Positions 38,399 to 47,573 of a stretch of DNA of 64,000 nt are shown here, in pieces. Source of the stretch: Sphingobacterium alkalisoli (lineage in GTDB: Bacteria > Bacteroidota > Bacteroidia > Sphingobacteriales > Sphingobacteriaceae); the NCBI RefSeq assembly GCF_005049105.1, contig NZ_SUKA01000001.1, positions 310,001-374,000 of the forward strand, given 5' to 3'. A program made the position numbers and the translations under genes. Position 1 is the first letter of the stretch, and each line of letters starts with the position of its first letter. The notes under the pieces are model-generated. The model ran no database searches and had not been told where the DNA came from. It saw only the letters and a program-made list of their open reading frames with translations.

Positions 38399-39499
38399 AT
38401 GACCAGCATGTTGATAATTGCAGACGATTTGACCGGAGCAGCAGAGATTGGAGGGATTGCGCTACGATACAATCTGACTGTGGATATTGTACATCGATTG
38501 GATCAGGGCTCGCATGTAAGGGTACAGGTGTTGAATACCAATACCCGATCTTTACGGCAAGAGCAGGTGCTGCCGCATTTAAAGGAATTGTTTAGTAACG
38601 TAAATAGAACGGCATTTGATTTTATCTATCTTAAGTTTGATTCGGCACTTAGAGGGCATATCGCGCTAGAGCTCTCGTTTTATAAAGCTTATTTTGGCTT
38701 TGAACTGGCTGTTTTTTGCCCTGTAAATCCGGCGTTTGGCCGAATAATCAAAAACGGGCATTACTTCGTGAATGGAAAGCGGGTTCATCAAACCAGCTTT
38801 TTAAATGATCCAGAGTTCCCTACTAAAGAAAGCCAGGTTTTAGCTATTTTGGGCACACCGGAATGGAAGCTTTTAAGCGATTTTACCACGATTAATACAG
38901 AAACAGGAGTTGTCGTTCCGGAAGTTGAGAGCTCCGTACAACTGGAGTTATTGGCGCAGGCCATTTCTGACGAGAACCTCTTGGCAGGAGGGGCAGCCTT
39001 TTTCAATCATTTGCTGCAGCAAAAATTAGAGGTATCCCCGCATGGTATAGGAGGAGATACGGGGTTGAAATATCCATTATTGTATGTCTGTGGGTCGGGC
39101 TACCAAGAGAATAACGATCGTATATCGCAGGTCGCACCCGAGTCCTTGGTATATTTTGATGGTGACGGAGGTGTGGTGGAGGAAATAGTTGAGAAGTTGA
39201 GGGGGAAGCAGAAAGTCGTTTTTGCTATTTCGACGAACATAAAAGGGTTAGCAGAAGAGATAAGGATGGCGATGGCTCGTATAGTGGCTGCGGTTTATAA
39301 CCGTGTAGGCATACAGGAGCTGATTATTGAAGGGGGAGCTACGGCTTACGAAGTATTGATGGCATTAGGTATTGAAGTGATGACTCCCGTACAGGAGATA
39401 CAGGCAGGCCTCATAAAAAGTAAAGTGAGGGATAAAGAATTATTTGTTACATTAAAGCCGGGAAGTTATCCTTGGGCAAATGAACTTTGGGCATTTTAA
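38399..39499 (+). CDS. DUF1537 four-carbon acid-sugar kinase
   Basis: 366 residues, shorter than the usual 410-470. N-terminal domain signatures are clear: IIADDLTGAAEIGGIA, YLKFDSALRGHIALE and PVNPAFGRIIKNGHYFV. The C-terminal nucleotide-binding half (ELIIEGGATAYEVLMALGI, LKPGSYPW) is recognisable but divergent, lacking the usual GGDTA and KsGgfG wording. It phosphorylates threonate, erythronate or a 3-oxo-tetronate/isoapionate in characterised relatives. With the PdxA2-like neighbour, the simplest reading is acid sugar to 4-phosphate to DHAP. Confidence 0.83.
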   Translation: MTSMLIIADDLTGAAEIGGIALRYNLTVDIVHRLDQGSHVRVQVLNTNTRSLRQEQVLPHLKELFSNVNRTAFDFIYLKFDSALRGHIALELSFYKAYFGFELAVFCPVNPAFGRIIKNGHYFVNGKRVHQTSFLNDPEFPTKESQVLAILGTPEWKLLSDFTTINTETGVVVPEVESSVQLELLAQAISDENLLAGGAAFFNHLLQQKLEVSPHGIGGDTGLKYPLLYVCGSGYQENNDRISQVAPESLVYFDGDGGVVEEIVEKLRGKQKVVFAISTNIKGLAEEIRMAMARIVAAVYNRVGIQELIIEGGATAYEVLMALGIEVMTPVQEIQAGLIKSKVRDKELFVTLKPGSYPWANELWAF

Positions 39500-39522
39500 T
39501 GCACAAATAAAACCAGATTATA

Positions 39523-41100
39523 ATGAGTAAACCTATTTTGAGCATTTTTGATTACGGAATCATTGTCGTGGTATTGTTGATCACGCTTTATTTTGGATTG
39601 CGGTACGCTAAGAACCAAAAGACCACGGCAGATTACTTCTCTGCGAAAGGACGAGTACCGTCTTGGGCAATTGGGATGTCCCTGTTGGCGACACTGATCA
39701 GTAGCGTTACTTTCTTGGGGTATCCCGCAGAAGGTTATTCAAATAACTGGATTCTTTTGGTACAGGGGCTGATGGTGCCGATCGTGCTTATGGGAACGGT
39801 ATGGTTTATTGTACCGCTTTACCGGAGGGTAATCGGGTTAAGTACCTACGAGTATTTTGAAAAGAGATTCGGTAGTTTTGCGCGCTATTACAGTTCCATA
39901 GCTTTTGTATTAAGGCAGTTTTCGGGGATGGGAACGGTGCTTTACCTGTTGGCCATTGCGTTGTCTAGTATGACGGATATCAACACCTACTGGATCATCA
40001 TTGTCGTGGGATCGATCATCGTTATTGTCAATCTATTGGGGGGCATTGAGGCAGTGATATGGCTAGACGTTTTTCAAGGTTTTATGTTGTTTGCTAGTGG
40101 TATTTTATGTCTTTTGGTGCTGATTTTTTCCGTACAAGGCGGTCTACCAGAAATATGGCGGGTGGCTTCGGAAAACGGAAGAACGGGTTTTGGTCCTTAC
40201 GACTTAGACTTTTCCCGCTTGACATTCGTCGTGATGGCCATTAATGGGATGTTTTATGCGATTCAGAAGTATGGAACAGATCAGACAGTTATACAACGCT
40301 ACTTAACCGCGAGATCGGATAAATCTGCCATAAGAGCGTCTTTATTGGGGATTTTACTTACGGTGCCTGTATGGTCTTTGTTTATGTTTATCGGTACCGC
40401 GCTTTTTGTCTATTATACGCAATACAACTTACCCGAGAACGTGGGGGTAAACAGTGTGTTCCCTTACTTTATTATGAGCAAGTTGCCCACAGGAGTAGTC
40501 GGTTTTATTTTAGCCGCCATGGTGTCTGCTGCAATTTGTAGTCTAAGTGCAGATCTGAACTCGTTAGCCGCTGTCGGCGTTGAAGATTACTATAGAAAAT
40601 TGAGACCGAAGCTGGCTGACCGAAGCTATCTGATAGCAGGTAGATGGATGGTCGCTGTGGCGGGTCTTATTTCCGTTGTAATTGGTTTCATATATGTTGA
40701 TTTAGGAAGTGAAAGTATCTTAGGGATAATTTTTACACTGTATGCAATTTTCTCAGGAGGTATTGTGGGGGTATTCCTGTTGGGTGTCTTCTCTACTCGG
40801 GCAAATAGGCAAGGTGTTAATATCGCTATTACGGTCTGCATCCTGTTTACAGCATACGCCTTTCTGACCAGTACGGAATTAGATTTCGGAGGTGAACCAT
40901 TTGTCTTACTGGATTTGGGACAGTATAATTTTACGCATAATAAATTGATGCTGGGTGTGTACAGTCACGTTATTGTTATTATTGTGGGATATCTGGCAAG
41001 CCTATTTTTCCCTAAACCCAATTTAGACCCGAATCTATTCTACAATGGATGGAAGGCATCTCAAAAAATTGAAAAGCAAAAAGGAGGTTCCTATGAATAA
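39523..41100 (+). CDS. Sodium:solute symporter (SSS family)
   Basis: 525-residue inner-membrane protein with about 13 hydrophobic segments. It begins with a short periplasmic N-terminus, then FDYGIIVVVLLITLYFGLRY, and includes FLGYPAEGYSNNW and AAICSLSADLNSLAAVGVEDYYRK, typical of SSS carriers. Located directly after the acid-sugar kinase and overlapping the esterase gene by 8 bases, it is the likely importer for that pathway's sugar acid or sugar (inference). Confidence 0.88.
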   Translation: MSKPILSIFDYGIIVVVLLITLYFGLRYAKNQKTTADYFSAKGRVPSWAIGMSLLATLISSVTFLGYPAEGYSNNWILLVQGLMVPIVLMGTVWFIVPLYRRVIGLSTYEYFEKRFGSFARYYSSIAFVLRQFSGMGTVLYLLAIALSSMTDINTYWIIIVVGSIIVIVNLLGGIEAVIWLDVFQGFMLFASGILCLLVLIFSVQGGLPEIWRVASENGRTGFGPYDLDFSRLTFVVMAINGMFYAIQKYGTDQTVIQRYLTARSDKSAIRASLLGILLTVPVWSLFMFIGTALFVYYTQYNLPENVGVNSVFPYFIMSKLPTGVVGFILAAMVSAAICSLSADLNSLAAVGVEDYYRKLRPKLADRSYLIAGRWMVAVAGLISVVIGFIYVDLGSESILGIIFTLYAIFSGGIVGVFLLGVFSTRANRQGVNIAITVCILFTAYAFLTSTELDFGGEPFVLLDLGQYNFTHNKLMLGVYSHVIVIIVGYLASLFFPKPNLDPNLFYNGWKASQKIEKQKGGSYE

Positions 41101-42475
41101 ATACGGTGCGATTTTGTCGTTTATGCTTATCCTTTTAAGCGAAGTGATTTCTGCTCAGGATTCCGATCATCAATACCGTAAACCGCTAAAAGAGGTGATC
41201 GAGCTCCTTGAAAAAAGATACCATATTACTATTAAGTACAGTGAGGCACAGGTTGAAGGGAAATGGTTGGATTATGCGGATTGGCGCTTCCGAACGGATG
41301 TAGATCAGACCTTAAGAAATGTGCTCGCCCCGTTGGATATGAAGGTAAACAAGGAAGGCGATGGGAAGTATAAGTTAAAAGAATACGAGTACTACCGATG
41401 GGAAGTTAAGGAGGGTTGGGATTATCTAGATCAATTGGCAACACAGTATCATGATCAGAAGTCTTGGGAATTACGTAAAGATAGTATTAAAGCAGAACTG
41501 TACAGAGCAGTTCGACTATCACCAATGCCCGAGAGACCGAGATCCAAACCTATTCTAACCCCGAAAAGAATTTTTGAAGGATATACAGTCCAGAATTTTG
41601 CCTTGGAAATCCTACCGGGTGTATTCGTTAACGGGTCTATTTATGCACCAGCAAAGTACAAAGGGAAGATTCCTGTCGTATTGAGCCCCGATGGCCACTG
41701 GGCAGATCATCGCTACCGTAAAGATGCGCAGGTTCGTTGTGCGATGACGGCTAAAATGGGTGCTATAGCCATTAGTTACGACCTGTTCGCTTGGGGGGAA
41801 TCTCTACTGCAGTTTGATTTCGAAGACCATAGGAAGAGTTTAGCACTTACAATACAGACCTTGGGCGGTATACGCATATTGGATTATGTGCTAGAAAATA
41901 GGCAGGTAGATGCTACCCGTGTTGGTATCTGCGGCGGGTCGGGGGGAGGAAGCCATACGGTATTGATGACGGCCCTTGATGATCGGATCACGCTCAGCAT
42001 ACCCGTTGTTTCGCTCTCTTCGTATTTCTATGGGGGATGCCCATGCGAGAGTGGAATGCCCATACATGCCTGTGGCGGGGGAACAAACAATGTAGAACTG
42101 GCAGCTATGGCAGCTCCTAGACCACAACTGGTTGTGTCTGATGGTAAGGACTGGACGGCGCATATGCCACAGCATGATTACCCCTACCTGCAGAAGATAT
42201 ACGGCTACTATGGTGTGGAAGCTAATGTTCAGAATGTACACTTGCCCGAGGATGGTCACGATTTTGGCTATTCGAAGCGTAAACCGGTGTACGATTTTCT
42301 GAGTGAGCATTTTCGCCTGCAGACTATGGGTTTGAAAGGTGCGGATGGCGAATACGATGAATCGGGATGCACAATAGAAGAAAAAACAGCCTTATATACG
42401 TTTGGAGCCCAAGGTGAAAATCTACCGGCTCATGCGATACATGGATTTAAGAATTTGGAAAAACTATTTCAATAG
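41093..42475 (+). CDS. Exported esterase with N-terminal STN-like domain
   Basis: 460 residues from ATG at 41093, which follows a strong AAAGGAGG site. A longer in-frame opening at 41045 lies wholly inside the symporter gene. Signal peptide 1-22 (ending ISAQ). Residues about 28-100 (PLKEVIELLEKRYHITIKYS through QTLRNVLAPLDMKVN) look like the STN domain otherwise found in secretins and TonB receptors. Residues about 110-430 are an alpha/beta-hydrolase of acetyl-esterase type: nucleophile Ser in CGGSGGGSH (about 283), Asp in VVSDGKDW, His in LPEDGHDFGYS. Probably deacetylates pectin; an STN-hydrolase fusion is unusual. Confidence 0.78.
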   Translation: MNKYGAILSFMLILLSEVISAQDSDHQYRKPLKEVIELLEKRYHITIKYSEAQVEGKWLDYADWRFRTDVDQTLRNVLAPLDMKVNKEGDGKYKLKEYEYYRWEVKEGWDYLDQLATQYHDQKSWELRKDSIKAELYRAVRLSPMPERPRSKPILTPKRIFEGYTVQNFALEILPGVFVNGSIYAPAKYKGKIPVVLSPDGHWADHRYRKDAQVRCAMTAKMGAIAISYDLFAWGESLLQFDFEDHRKSLALTIQTLGGIRILDYVLENRQVDATRVGICGGSGGGSHTVLMTALDDRITLSIPVVSLSSYFYGGCPCESGMPIHACGGGTNNVELAAMAAPRPQLVVSDGKDWTAHMPQHDYPYLQKIYGYYGVEANVQNVHLPEDGHDFGYSKRKPVYDFLSEHFRLQTMGLKGADGEYDESGCTIEEKTALYTFGAQGENLPAHAIHGFKNLEKLFQ

Positions 42476-42481
42476 AGACTT

Positions 42482-43375
42482 ATGACAACGTTCAGTAGAA
42501 GAGATTTTATAATACGGTCGGCGTTCGTTGGTGCGGCTTGTTTGATGCCCGACACTATTTTCGCTTCATCTGCCAAGGGGCATCGTTACAAGATTGCGGT
42601 TATTGATCTGATGATCCTAAAGCGACAAAAGCTAAGTGCTTTTGAGCTGGCCAAGGAGATCGGTGCAGATGGATTGGAAGTCGATATGGGAGGATTGGGC
42701 AATCGAGACACGTTTGACAGTAAGTTGGCCGATCCCGTAGAGCGGGAAGCTTTCATGGCGAAATCCAGAGAGCTTGGTGTTTCCATTTGCGCACTAGCGA
42801 TGACCGGATTCTATGCGCAATCTTTTGCAACGAGACCCACTTATCAGCAAATGGTAGGAGATTGTCTAAAGACCTGCCAGCAGATGGGGGTGAAGGTTGC
42901 TTTTTTGCCTTTGGGCGTGCAGGGCGATCTGGTTAAAAATCCAGAACTACGTCCCGCCATTGTCGAGCGCTTAAAAGTAGTGGGTAAAATGGCAAAAATG
43001 GCAGGGGTGATTATCGGTATAGAAACGGCACTAGATGCAAAGGGAGAAGTGGATTTGCTAAAAGAAATTGGAGCCAAAAATATACAGATCTATTTTAATT
43101 TCTCGAATCCGTTGAAAGAAGGAAGGGATTTGATAACTGAATTGAAAATCCTGGGGAAGAAACGTATTTGTCAGATCCACTGTACAGACGAAGATGGGGT
43201 ATGGCTGGAAAACAATACCCGATTAGATATGCGGGAGGTGAAGACTACATTAGATGATATGGGTTGGAAAGGATGGTTGGTCATCGAACGGTCGCGCGAT
43301 GCAAATCTCTCACCTAGAATGGTAAAAGAAAATTTTGGAGCAAATACGCGATACATGAAAAGCGTCTTTCAATGA
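42482..43375 (+). CDS. Tat-exported sugar-phosphate isomerase/epimerase-like TIM barrel
   Basis: 297 residues with a twin-arginine type leader (FSRRDFIIRSAFVGAAC). The rest is an AP-endonuclease-2/xylose-isomerase-like barrel: EIGADGLEVDMGGLG, Glu in IIGIETALDA, His in ICQIHCTDEDGVW and Glu in WLVIERSRD as metal ligands. The usual Asp/His on the middle strand appears as Asn (YFNFSNPL), so metal binding may be altered. Such exported isomerase-like proteins are common beside glycoside hydrolases, with mostly unknown function. ATGA overlap with the GH28 gene. Confidence 0.8.
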   Translation: MTTFSRRDFIIRSAFVGAACLMPDTIFASSAKGHRYKIAVIDLMILKRQKLSAFELAKEIGADGLEVDMGGLGNRDTFDSKLADPVEREAFMAKSRELGVSICALAMTGFYAQSFATRPTYQQMVGDCLKTCQQMGVKVAFLPLGVQGDLVKNPELRPAIVERLKVVGKMAKMAGVIIGIETALDAKGEVDLLKEIGAKNIQIYFNFSNPLKEGRDLITELKILGKKRICQIHCTDEDGVWLENNTRLDMREVKTTLDDMGWKGWLVIERSRDANLSPRMVKENFGANTRYMKSVFQ

Positions 43376-44829
43376 AAATAACTAGTGCTTGCTATGTCGT
43401 CATTCTCCTTTTTTGGGGATGTACATCGGAACAGCTGAATTACGAACAGCTGAATAGAACATTATTGTCTTATGCTCAGGTAGGCTCTGCCCATCTAACG
43501 GAAGAAATAGCGGAGGTAAATTCCCCCTATTTTGATGCGGTATTTCAACGTCCAGATTTTCCATCTGCACTAGACTCCGCGTTTCCGGGAGATGATATAC
43601 AACAGCGAATAGATGCCCTTGCATCCATCGGAGGTGGAAAGCTGATAATTCAAAAAGGTAACTATCTCACGGGTAGATTGGTGTTGAAATCAAATATTCA
43701 TCTATACTTGGAGGAGGGAGCCGTTGTTGAATTTAAAGGTAATATTGAAGATTTTCTTCCTGTTGTTTTTACACGTAATGAAGGCATTGAATTGTATTCG
43801 CTGGGTGCATGCATCTACGCTAGCGATGTGAAAAACATCGCCATTACAGGCAAAGGCAAAATAGTAGGTCCCGGAGAAGGTACGGTCCGTCGACGTACGA
43901 TGACACATGACGTTATCGAAAATCTAGTATTTGCAGATACGCCTATTGAAAATAGAATTTATGACGGAAAGACAGCGGATTATATTTTTCCACCTGCGTT
44001 GATTGCGCCTATTAACTGTGAGCATGTATTTATAGAGGGCATTTCGCTGGAGCGTTCTGCTTTTTGGAACATTGTTCCCACATATTGTGATAACGTAGTC
44101 ATAAGGGGAGTCAATATCAATTCTATTGGTATTCAGCGAGGCGATGGCATAGATGTCGAATCTTCAAGGAATGTGCTTATTGAATATTGCACGTTTAACA
44201 CCGGAGATGACTGTATTGCCTTGAAAGCGGGCAGAGGACACGATGGCCTTCGTGTCAATAGACCCACTGAAAATGTGGTGGTGCGTTACTGTCTGGCGGA
44301 ACAAGGTCATGGCGGTTTTACGGTTGGAAGTGAAACCGCTGGACAGGTGCGTAATGTATATGTGCACGACTGTGCTTTCGATGGTACTGATGTGGGCATT
44401 CGTTTCAAAACCCGGAGACCTCGTGGTGGTGGTGGGAATAGTATGCTTTTTGAAAATATCCGGATGAATGTTGTGTATTCGGCGCTTCGCTGGGATATGC
44501 TTGGACAAGCCCTTCATGTCGGAAAGCAAGCAGACCGAAATGTGCAGGTGGCAGTCAACCCGTTAACCCCAAGATTTTCCGACATCCGCATGAACAATAT
44601 ACTTATCGAGGACGCCGCCGATTGTATCAAGATTGAGGGTATTCCGGAATCCGTGTTGGAAGATGTGGAAATCACGCATGTAGTGGGCCGGGGCGATAGG
44701 TTTCTAGTGGCACGAGATGCGCGCGATCTGCGTATTGAGAACTCGGAGTTTCAGGTGAAAGATCCTAAAATAGATACCATAAATGTGAAGGAATTGCTAC
44801 AGAGAAAAGTGAGATTGTTAGCGCTGTGA
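43372..44829 (+). CDS. GH28 polygalacturonase/rhamnogalacturonan hydrolase lipoprotein
   Basis: 485 residues, lipobox Cys in LFWGCTSEQLNYEQ. GH28 beta-helix features are complete: Asp in RGDGIDVESS, the Asp pair in NTGDDCIALKAG, His in EQGHGGFTVGSE and the RFKT segment corresponding to the family's RIK. It hydrolyses alpha-galacturonic linkages in homogalacturonan or rhamnogalacturonan. Flanking GH78 rhamnosidases favour the latter (inference). Translation probably couples to the upstream gene through a 4-base ATGA overlap. Confidence 0.92.
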   Translation: MKITSACYVVILLFWGCTSEQLNYEQLNRTLLSYAQVGSAHLTEEIAEVNSPYFDAVFQRPDFPSALDSAFPGDDIQQRIDALASIGGGKLIIQKGNYLTGRLVLKSNIHLYLEEGAVVEFKGNIEDFLPVVFTRNEGIELYSLGACIYASDVKNIAITGKGKIVGPGEGTVRRRTMTHDVIENLVFADTPIENRIYDGKTADYIFPPALIAPINCEHVFIEGISLERSAFWNIVPTYCDNVVIRGVNINSIGIQRGDGIDVESSRNVLIEYCTFNTGDDCIALKAGRGHDGLRVNRPTENVVVRYCLAEQGHGGFTVGSETAGQVRNVYVHDCAFDGTDVGIRFKTRRPRGGGGNSMLFENIRMNVVYSALRWDMLGQALHVGKQADRNVQVAVNPLTPRFSDIRMNNILIEDAADCIKIEGIPESVLEDVEITHVVGRGDRFLVARDARDLRIENSEFQVKDPKIDTINVKELLQRKVRLLAL

Positions 44830-44836
44830 AAAAGAT

Positions 44837-47572
44837 ATGAAGATTATTAAATACGTAGTGGTAGTAATTGTTTTTGTATTACATACCGATCTTGTTTCGG
44901 CGCAGTTGCGCATAAGGGAGGTGACCATAGAAGGTCGGAAAAACCCGCTCGGTATAAATACTTTGAAGCCTTCCTTCAGTTGGAAGCTCACGAGTAGACA
45001 ATCGAATGTCGAGCAAGCGGCGTATCGTATTCAAGTAGCGAAGCAGCCCCGTTTTGAACGCACTTCGGAACTTGTGTGGGATTCCAACTGGAGGACTTCG
45101 GATCGGTCACTATTCAATCCCTACGAAGGGGACGATCTTGCTCCTGGAACGACCTACGCTGTATTGATATCCGTCAAAGACAACAAGGGAAGAACGGCAA
45201 AAAGTAATGTTGCCTATTTTCATACGGGATTAATAACTGGAACAGACTGGGGCAACGCCCAATGGATAGCACGTGAAGAGCTGCCCGACTCGTTGGTCAA
45301 CCCTTTGCCATTGAGCTCAAGTAAATTGCGTGTGGACAAGCAATACGAGCTACCGGTGTTCCGTAAGACTTTTTCTCTCAGTAAGAAGGTGAAATCGAGC
45401 TACGCTTATGTTTCTGGATTGGGGCATTATGAACTCTCCCTCAATGGTCGTCGTGTCGATCAGGATTTTTTGCAACCAGGATGGACGAAATACGATAAAG
45501 AAGCCTATTATGTGGTATATGATCTGAAAGATGCCTTACACAGGGGGCGGAATGTTTTTTCAGTATTGCTCGGTAATGGATTTTATTATATCCCTCCCGT
45601 AAAGGGAAGGTATCAAAAACATAAAGTGGCGTTTGGACTTCCTAAACTTAAGATGAAAGTCGTGACGCATTTTACAGATGGCAGTACGGAAGTATTAGAT
45701 ACGGATCAAACTTGGCGTGTGCATTCCTCTCCGATTGTTTTTTCGAGTATGTATGGCGGAGAAGATGTGGATGCTCGCGTGTTGCCCGGTGACTGGATGA
45801 TGCCGGATTATGACGATAGCGCATGGGTACATGCAATCGTAGTAGAGGGCCCCCCATTGCGGGTACAAGAGATAGCGCCGACTAAAGTAATGCAAACTTT
45901 CCAGCCTATTTCGAAGGAAGTCTTGACCGCGCGCAATAGTGAAGTGTACGATTTTGGACAGAATGCATCAGGCATCGTAACCCTGACCATGCGGGGTGAT
46001 AAAGGTGATACGGTACGTGTGTATCCAGCCGAATTACTGCATGCCGATGGATCGGCAAACCAAAAACATTCAGGGAGTCCATATTATTATCAGTATATTT
46101 TTGGTGATGAGAAAGAAGTCACGTGGTCTCCGCGCTTTACGTACTATGGCTTTCGTTATGCTGAGGTGATGCGAAGACCACGTTCTGAGGGGCGTGTCAA
46201 CATCACAAAAATCGAGTCTAGCCACATCCGCAATAGTACAAGACAAACGGGAGCATTTGTTTCCTCCGACACCTTGTTCAACAAGATCCACGAATTGATC
46301 AAATGGGGTATCCAAAGCAATATGGTTAGCGTATTTACTGACTGCCCGCACCGGGAGAAGTTGGGTTGGCTGGAACAGTTACACCTAATGGGGCCATCAG
46401 TGCAGTATAATTTTGATGCTGCGGCGCTTTTCGCAAAGGCGTTGCGAGATATGCGCATGTCACAGACAGCGGACGGTCTGGTGCCGGAAATAGCTCCAGA
46501 GTACGTACAGTTTGATTGGGGGGGCGATATGTTTCGTGATTCACCCGAATGGGGGAGCAGCTCGATTATTTTGCCCTGGTATGCGTACCAGTGGTATGGA
46601 GATATACGCTACTTACGGGATAATTATGGCATGATGAAGCGCTACATCGATTATCTGAAAATGAAGTCAAAAGATCATATTCTGACACAAGGGCTTGGCG
46701 ACTGGTACGATATCGGTACCGAACGGCCTGGCGTGTCGCAATTGACGACAATGGGGGTTACCGGGACAGCCATTTATTATTACAATTTGGGTATTTTGGT
46801 GCAGATTGCTGAGCTTTTGGGATATCCGCAGGACAGCAAAATGTATGATCACCTTAGAAAAGAGGTAAAAGCCGCTTTCAACAAAACCTTTTTTGATAAA
46901 CAGACGGCTTTATACGCTACGGGAAGCCAAACTTCCCAAGCGATGGCGCTTTATATGGATTTGGTAGAGGTAGATGACCGTCAGCGTGTATTTGATCAGT
47001 TATTGGGGGATATCTATCGTCGTGACACATCCTTTACCAGTGGCGATATCGGTCATCGCTACTTGTTGCAAACGCTACACGACTGGCATCGCGATGATGT
47101 TATTTACGCGATGAATCACGACGATAGCAAGCCGGGATATGGATACCAGATCAGAAAGGGAGCTACCGCCTTGACCGAATCCTGGGCTGCCCTGCCTAAC
47201 GTATCCAACAACCATTTTATGCTTGGGCATTTGATGGAGTGGTTTCATGCTGGCCTGGGTGGTATACGCCAAGCTGACGGTTCGGTAGGTTTCAAGCATC
47301 TGCGGATCGAGCCTCGTTTGCTAGACACCATAGAGCACGTGAAAACCAGCTATGAGACACCATATGGTCTGGTGCTCCTGGATCGAAAAAATACAAAGAA
47401 GGGATATACCTATCATGTGGAGATTCCTGTGAATAGCAAGGCGACGGTGATCTTACCCCAAGAATTGTCTTATAAAATAAATAACCAGCCTCTTTCTATA
47501 TTTTCACCGGTACGCAAAGGAGCTACGGTGTCCGTACAGTTAGGTTCAGGTAAATTTTTAATAACGAATTAG
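44837..47572 (+). CDS. GH78 alpha-L-rhamnosidase, second copy
   Basis: 911 residues, signal peptide ending VSAQ. Domain order is as in the copy at 31312: Ig-like (KPSFSWKLTSRQ), jelly roll, and (alpha/alpha)6 barrel with FTDCPHREKLGWLEQ (acid) and KGATALTESWAALP (Glu), C-terminal sandwich. The catalytic segments differ clearly from the first copy (NGATTIWELWNGN there), so the two are not recent duplicates and probably cleave different rhamnosyl linkages. The next gene begins 1 base after the stop. Confidence 0.92.
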   Translation: MKIIKYVVVVIVFVLHTDLVSAQLRIREVTIEGRKNPLGINTLKPSFSWKLTSRQSNVEQAAYRIQVAKQPRFERTSELVWDSNWRTSDRSLFNPYEGDDLAPGTTYAVLISVKDNKGRTAKSNVAYFHTGLITGTDWGNAQWIAREELPDSLVNPLPLSSSKLRVDKQYELPVFRKTFSLSKKVKSSYAYVSGLGHYELSLNGRRVDQDFLQPGWTKYDKEAYYVVYDLKDALHRGRNVFSVLLGNGFYYIPPVKGRYQKHKVAFGLPKLKMKVVTHFTDGSTEVLDTDQTWRVHSSPIVFSSMYGGEDVDARVLPGDWMMPDYDDSAWVHAIVVEGPPLRVQEIAPTKVMQTFQPISKEVLTARNSEVYDFGQNASGIVTLTMRGDKGDTVRVYPAELLHADGSANQKHSGSPYYYQYIFGDEKEVTWSPRFTYYGFRYAEVMRRPRSEGRVNITKIESSHIRNSTRQTGAFVSSDTLFNKIHELIKWGIQSNMVSVFTDCPHREKLGWLEQLHLMGPSVQYNFDAAALFAKALRDMRMSQTADGLVPEIAPEYVQFDWGGDMFRDSPEWGSSSIILPWYAYQWYGDIRYLRDNYGMMKRYIDYLKMKSKDHILTQGLGDWYDIGTERPGVSQLTTMGVTGTAIYYYNLGILVQIAELLGYPQDSKMYDHLRKEVKAAFNKTFFDKQTALYATGSQTSQAMALYMDLVEVDDRQRVFDQLLGDIYRRDTSFTSGDIGHRYLLQTLHDWHRDDVIYAMNHDDSKPGYGYQIRKGATALTESWAALPNVSNNHFMLGHLMEWFHAGLGGIRQADGSVGFKHLRIEPRLLDTIEHVKTSYETPYGLVLLDRKNTKKGYTYHVEIPVNSKATVILPQELSYKINNQPLSIFSPVRKGATVSVQLGSGKFLITN

Positions 47573-47573
47573 T

